Source: Trichomonas vaginalis G3
Lineage: Eukaryota > Parabasalia > Trichomonadida > Trichomonadidae
Length of the DNA stretch: 64,000 nt
Assembly (NCBI RefSeq): GCF_026262505.1
Contig: NC_067208.1
Location: 11,975,962-12,039,961, forward strand
Direction: 5' to 3'
Shown here: in pieces, positions 59,505 to 64,000 of the stretch
Numbering within the stretch: position 1 is the first letter of the stretch
Layout of the letters: each line of letters opens with the position of its first letter
Program-made: the position numbers and the translations under genes
The notes under the pieces: generated by a model
The model's input: only the letters and a program-made list of their open reading frames with translations
Database searches by the model: none
Told to the model about the DNA's origin: nothing

Positions 59505-60929
59505 TTACATTGTCAAAGCCACAGCATCAATAATTGCTTGTTTGTAAGCTTCTCTGTCAACATCAGCCTCAATTGGAGGAAGTTTCTGCATGCATTTGAA
59601 ATCCTTGCATTGGCAATGTTCTGGCTTCTTATGGACAGGGAAATAAGACACATTTAAGTGATTTGCGAAGTCCTTCATGTAATCTATGCAAAAATCTTTT
59701 GGAGGTGAAACATCAACGATGGCTGTTTTGTTTGGCTCTAAAAATACGGACAATGCGAGGTTATTTAAGTGATTTCCTACGAAAACAGTCGCTCGGCCAA
59801 CGATATCTGCAGCAGCTTGAATATCATCTTGAGGACGAAGGGAAGAAACCTCGCAAGTAGGGCAGGCGAGCTTTGTATCATCTTCTAAGTGGCTCATGCA
59901 TGTAGGAAGGACGATTCTCTTTGGAAATCTTTGAGATTTGATATAATTTTTCCTTAAAGTGGAATAATTGAGTTGTAGAGCATATCTTATATCATCTTCA
60001 TGTGTGAAATCCATGTTATACTTCGTTCCTGTGAAAACAAGTCTTCTAAAACAAGTTACATTTTTAACTTTCACAGTTCCTTGCGGATTGATGCGTCCGT
60101 ATAATACTGTGTTTCCTTGTTGAGGAAGACCAAGCGTTAGCAGCTTTTGTTTTTCGTTTAATGCTGTTCTGGAAATAGAATCGGCCAAAGGTCCTAAACT
60201 GAACAAAACAGCATGCCACCAATGTAAGTCGAACTTTGAAACAACGTATGCCGTTTCATTTACCATTGTACTATTCGTATATTGGGCGTATTGTGAAAAT
60301 GGGAACGGATAAGTATGAATTTTGATAAGTTGGTCATCGTATCTAAAGCTCTTGAACTCGGCATGAGGAGGTGTGAAGTATAGAATGATGTCTCTATCAA
60401 AACAAATCTTTTCGAACACGAAATAATCGTTTCCCGGGTCCAAACTAGCGCTATCATCAGTTGTTGGTGTTTGGATATCTGTAACTGTAATGTTTATGTT
60501 GTCGATGTCGTCGTTTAAGCATTGAAGATAAAGATTTAAATCTCCAGAAATTGGATAATCAATTGATAAGCTAATGATATTGTCCTTTTTGGAAAGATTT
60601 TTGATATTACCTTCTGTGTATAGTACTCTGCCGATCTCAGAATATGCATCTACCGAAAGAAAATGTGGTAAATAAGGTGTAGGATATTCAACTGAGTCAT
60701 CTGCCTGGAAAAATAGAAATAGCTTGTTTCCTGTTTTATTGTAATTTAAGAATTTAACTGAATTGCAATCGATTGATTGAAAACTTTCGCCAAAGGGAGG
60801 AAGAACTGGCCCTTGATCAAAAAACCACATTATTACTGCACAAATAAGGCATCCCATAAGGATATGAAATCCATAACCTCTTATTTGAATCTTCCGTTTC
60901 TCATGATTCCCATCACTATGAACATCCAT
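59505..60929 (-). CDS. GT61-like type II membrane glycosyltransferase, 474 aa
   Basis: A short basic cytoplasmic tail (EKRKIQIRGYG) is followed by one membrane anchor (FHILMGCLICAVIMWFF, residues ~22-38) and a large lumenal part with several N-glycosylation sequons (NKTG, NSTM, NVTC). The C-terminal region fits glycosyltransferase family 61: CFRRLVFTGTKYN, then ADIVGRATVFVGNHLNNLALSVFLEPN, in which the usual G(A)GL motif is replaced by GNHLNNLALS. It probably modifies glycoconjugates in the Golgi. The family call is by motif layout. It is complete, with TCATTT just upstream of the ATG. Confidence 0.65.
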   Translation of the reverse strand: MDVHSDGNHEKRKIQIRGYGFHILMGCLICAVIMWFFDQGPVLPPFGESFQSIDCNSVKFLNYNKTGNKLFLFFQADDSVEYPTPYLPHFLSVDAYSEIGRVLYTEGNIKNLSKKDNIISLSIDYPISGDLNLYLQCLNDDIDNINITVTDIQTPTTDDSASLDPGNDYFVFEKICFDRDIILYFTPPHAEFKSFRYDDQLIKIHTYPFPFSQYAQYTNSTMVNETAYVVSKFDLHWWHAVLFSLGPLADSISRTALNEKQKLLTLGLPQQGNTVLYGRINPQGTVKVKNVTCFRRLVFTGTKYNMDFTHEDDIRYALQLNYSTLRKNYIKSQRFPKRIVLPTCMSHLEDDTKLACPTCEVSSLRPQDDIQAAADIVGRATVFVGNHLNNLALSVFLEPNKTAIVDVSPPKDFCIDYMKDFANHLNVSYFPVHKKPEHCQCKDFKCMQKLPPIEADVDREAYKQAIIDAVALTM

Positions 60930-60932
60930 TAT

Positions 60933-60938
60933 AAATGA
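60933..60938 (-). promoter_or_regulatory. Initiator-like element of the GT61-like gene
   Basis: TCATTT on the minus strand 4 bases upstream of the ATG, a good match to the T. vaginalis initiator in its usual close position. Confidence 0.55.
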
Positions 60939-61312
60939 AACATCATAGCAAACTATGCATTGTATATATCGAATAAGGGTGTTTCATTATAAGTATATCT
61001 CAAAATTATGTAATTTCGAAAAAATATTTTTCTCATCACTATAGTGGAAATCGGGAACATAAATGTCAACTCTATTCATGGAGAAATATGTAATATTTTT
61101 TACAAAATCTGATATTATATATTTTATAAATCATAATTCTTACAATAACATATAGCCTGGATTACATGGGTACTACCAAGATTATGTGGCGTCCCGGCAG
61201 GATGCAAAACAATAGCAAAAGCTAATTCAAATCTTGTCAAATCTGCTGTAAGATTTTTTTCAGAAGTTTACAATTTATATTTTTTATTGAGCATTTAGCT
61301 TATTTTAAGCTT

Positions 61313-61929
61313 CGCAAATAAATTTAGTTGGCGAATCTACAACTGTTCAGCAAAATACCCAATTCAAACTCATTCGGAATGGTATAACATACAGATCAAA
61401 TATTCAACGAACAACCTTAGGTCGTTGGTATTATGAAATCACACATGTGTCAGGACCCAATGAATATTTGGCCGGATTTGAGTTTAACTCATCCAGCAAT
61501 TTTTTTTTCGCGTTTTATCCAAGAAGTAAGATACCTGACTCAGCAGTATATTATGAAGGCTGCAATGCAGCAATCGAATCTTATGGATCCATCGGTTTAA
61601 AATCAGTAAGATCCGATTCCACAATTGGTATTTCGTTCAATGCCTTTACCAATTGGATATATTTTAGAACAGAAAGTGAAACAAAGGGATATCACATCAA
61701 CATGCCCAATAAGCCAACACTCTTTCGAGCAATGATTTGGCACTCATCTTGCTGCGATCCAGACACAGTTTCTGTTAACTTTGGATCCGAGCCATTCCAA
61801 TATCCTATCCCACTAGGATACACCACTCTTGACAAAGATCCATTTGTTTGCATCACAATAAATAATCCAAATTACTTTTATCGAACTTGTATAATTATGA
61901 TATCTGTAGTTGCACTATTTCAATTTTAA
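61313..61929 (+). pseudogene. SPRY-like domain fragment without an ATG start
   Basis: An open frame of about 205 codons bounded upstream by a stop. It contains GRWYYEITHVSGPNEYLAGF, the kind of strand seen in SPRY domains, then IGLKSVRSDSTIGISF and a final hydrophobic segment (CIIMISVVALFQF). The first ~45 codons have no ATG, so it is either 5'-truncated or has an unrecognised first exon. I saw no T. vaginalis-type intron end upstream. Confidence 0.55.
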
Positions 61930-62180
61930 TACTTTAATATTTGACAGCAATAAAAAATTATAATTAAAATATTATTTAAAATCTTTCACGCAAATATAGA
62001 TAAAGTAGTCTATAATTTATAAGCTCTATGTACACAGCGAATTGTTACTGTGCTGAACACCAATTTTAACTGAAAATTTCTAAATTTGAGATATATTCAT
62101 GTTTTTATTTTAATTTTGTATTCTTAGATTATTATAACACATATAAATATCACTAATATTTTTATTTACAAACAAAAAAT

Positions 62181-63881
62181 CTATATTTTCTGATAAATCA
62201 ATATATAAGCATCTTCAGAGTGAGCTTTCGCTTGGTCTATTGGGTTAACCAAAGAGTCATTATAGTAAAACCATTTATCAGTTCCTTCCTCTCTCGAAGC
62301 GCACGTATAATGTCCGCTACTTGCGTTTCCTAAGTGGAAAATAACAGAAATCAATTTCAATTTTCCTCTGTCGTTCTTGCAGAAATCAGACAAATCAAGT
62401 TCATCAGGGTATTGAACATTTGTGACTATTTTACGTGGTTCTACACCATCGTATTCGAATCTCTTGAAATGGATGATCAAAAACTTCGAACAACGTTCAA
62501 TTCCCATAGTTTTTGTCGCCCGAACTTTTTGTTTACAATTTTCGCAGTACCACTTATTATTTTCATCCAAATTGTCTTGTTGTATGAAGCTCTTCAAATA
62601 GTCAGTTAATGTTACTTGCGAAAAAAAGCAAATCTTAACAGGAACTGACAAAAAAGTGAATGGATCGTAAACCACGTTTTCTCTTCTACATTCTGGACAG
62701 TAAATTGTACTATAGAACATTCCAGAGAATAAAGATTCTATATACGATGGTTTTGTGCCTGGATATCGCTTCCTTACTGATTGTGTTCTTGGAGTAACTC
62801 CGTCTTCTAGGGCTGTACTGTATGCAAGGTCTTCGTGGAGGGCATCAAGGATGCTACATAACGCTTCTTATGCATCGTGTTGGTCGTAGTTCGAAAACGT
62901 TGTATATTTCGATGAAAAAGCTGATCTGAACTCTTTCGGGTTACGTGGATTAGTTCCGCTAATGCACATGGACTTAACAAGATCCTTAAAGGCTGATGCA
63001 ATCTTGCCACCACTTCCTAGTGGGTTTTTCTTGTTCAAACTCGAATCAAATTTCGGATTTAAGACAAAAGTGTAAAGCTGTTTGATATGTATGATGCTTT
63101 GGAGAGCAGAATTAAGAAAACATGTATTGCCGAGGTTAATAAGCCCTACAGGCTTCGGATAGTTATCGGGTTCGTTTCTTTGAGGCGCTGAATCAAGTAA
63201 TTCTTTAACACCTAGCTTTAAAGGAGTAAGTTTGGTTAGTTGCTCTGGAGAAGGGAGACTTGGAAGCGTATTTGACCATTGAGTAAGATCATGAGTCTTA
63301 AACTCTTCATTCTTTTGTTTTAGGAAAACAACATGGCCATATTTTTGAAAATATTGGTCTGTTGTCATGTTGTCGTCAATTGGTTCACCATTTGGATTAC
63401 ATAGGTCGTGATTTGCCGAATTAACTCGAATTGCTAAACATAACGGTCGTTTCATGATAGAAAGATGCCAGTCATGTGCAAGGTTTTTGGCTACTGTGCC
63501 ATTATTTGTATTAAACTCAATTTGTATTGGTTTTACAAGAATAACTGACTGACCAGTAGCTGGATGAACTGTAAGTCGTTTGAATATTGGGTTCGTGCAT
63601 TTAAAAACTCCTTTGATTGTTTCCCAAATCGCTTCCTCAAACACGTTAAAATCCTTTTTCCACTGCTTTTTGATATCAAATTCTCCATTTACTAGTAATG
63701 ATGAGCAATCTATCTCAAGTGCTGGTATTGGCTCGTTGTTACGAACCCAATTAACAAATTTTGTGTACCAAGGAAGTGGTGTGAGCATCACCATTCGACT
63801 TCGGCTTTTACCGAGCAAACATTCGATTTCTGCTAGGCGAGAAGAAAGATTTTGCCGTAACTCTAAGGGGTCAGTAATCAT
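62181..63881 (-). pseudogene. Ubiquitin-specific protease (C19) with one in-frame stop
   Basis: Deubiquitinase of the USP family. The N-terminal ~240 residues may hold DUSP/UBL-like parts (WYTKFVNWVRNNEPIPALEI, CLAIRVNSANHDLC). The Cys box is GLINLGNTCFLNSALQS and the His box is SSGHYTCASREE...WFYYNDSLV. A CxxC pair (YCPECRRE) and a second (YCENCKQK) suggest a zinc finger. Between QHDA and EALCSILD, where the family has Gln in QHDAQE, the codon is TAA (62868-62870). Otherwise the 567-codon frame is intact. Sequencing error, readthrough or a young pseudogene are all possible. Confidence 0.85.
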
Positions 63882-63887
63882 AAAAAA

Positions 63888-63893
63888 AATTGA
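63888..63893 (-). promoter_or_regulatory. Initiator-like element of the USP gene
   Basis: TCAATT on the minus strand 7 bases upstream of the ATG, consistent with the T. vaginalis initiator core. Confidence 0.45.
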
Positions 63894-64000
63894 GTAAATT
63901 TGTAAACCTCTTCAGGGTTATTTTGCTATTCTTGACGAAAAAGATATGATCTATTACTAAATAAGAAAATATTTTTACTTTCATTTTTAATTCGTATCAT

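Noticed and set aside
1-64000. tRNA, rRNA or snRNA genes
   Set aside because: I recognised no tRNA-like A/B boxes with a cloverleaf, nor rRNA or snRNA landmarks. A dedicated covariance-model scan would be needed to exclude them.

Overview
The window looks like a piece of the Trichomonas vaginalis genome, or that of a very close relative. The evidence is AT-rich DNA with compact, apparently intron-free host genes. Several starts are preceded at short distance by a TCA(Y/A)(T/W)-type initiator. There are many ankyrin repeats, and two very similar large Polinton/Maverick elements of the kind that have expanded in this parasite. The species call rests on recognition; no search was run.

Bases 1-15664 hold the right-hand part of Polinton copy A, which is broken in roughly ten places. 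Bases 15665-37325 hold copy B in the same orientation. Copy B is mostly whole but has no visible left terminus, and its integrase gene is interrupted by a 1.6 kb hairpin-rich element. Reading across both copies, the shared gene set is: a protein-primed DNA polymerase B, KilA-N-type DNA-binding proteins, an rve integrase with a chromodomain-like tail, a phage-tail-like fibre with collagen repeats, a packaging ATPase, a candidate major capsid protein, up to three minor-capsid candidates and many small proteins. Palindromes with covarying arms and minisatellites lie between the genes.

Bases 37326-37684 are a 3 x 121 bp satellite. At 38007-42847 there are two nested DNA transposons of about 2.4 kb. 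Each carries one rve-type integrase gene and an array of near-perfect hairpins with stems of about 20-25 bp.

The host region follows. It contains a FANCM/Mph1-like helicase (43.4-46.0 kb, +), a long ankyrin array with a 990 bp higher-order duplication (46.2-48.6 kb, -), an AP-1 gamma-adaptin (49.3-51.7 kb, -), a coiled-coil protein (52.3-53.1 kb, +), two decayed tandem paralogues that share a 303 bp identical tract (53.5-56.4 kb, -), a MITE-like element (56.7-57.4 kb), a second coiled-coil protein (57.6-59.0 kb, -), a GT61-like glycosyltransferase (59.5-60.9 kb, -), an SPRY-like fragment (61.3-61.9 kb, +) and a ubiquitin-specific protease with one in-frame stop inside its conserved QHDAQE motif (62.2-63.9 kb, -).

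The signals most worth following are three. First, small GC-rich double hairpins are embedded in the same reading frame in three unrelated Polinton genes. Second, the hairpin-array integrase transposons are flanked by unusually long direct repeats. Third, the Polinton intergenic palindromes change both arms together between copies.
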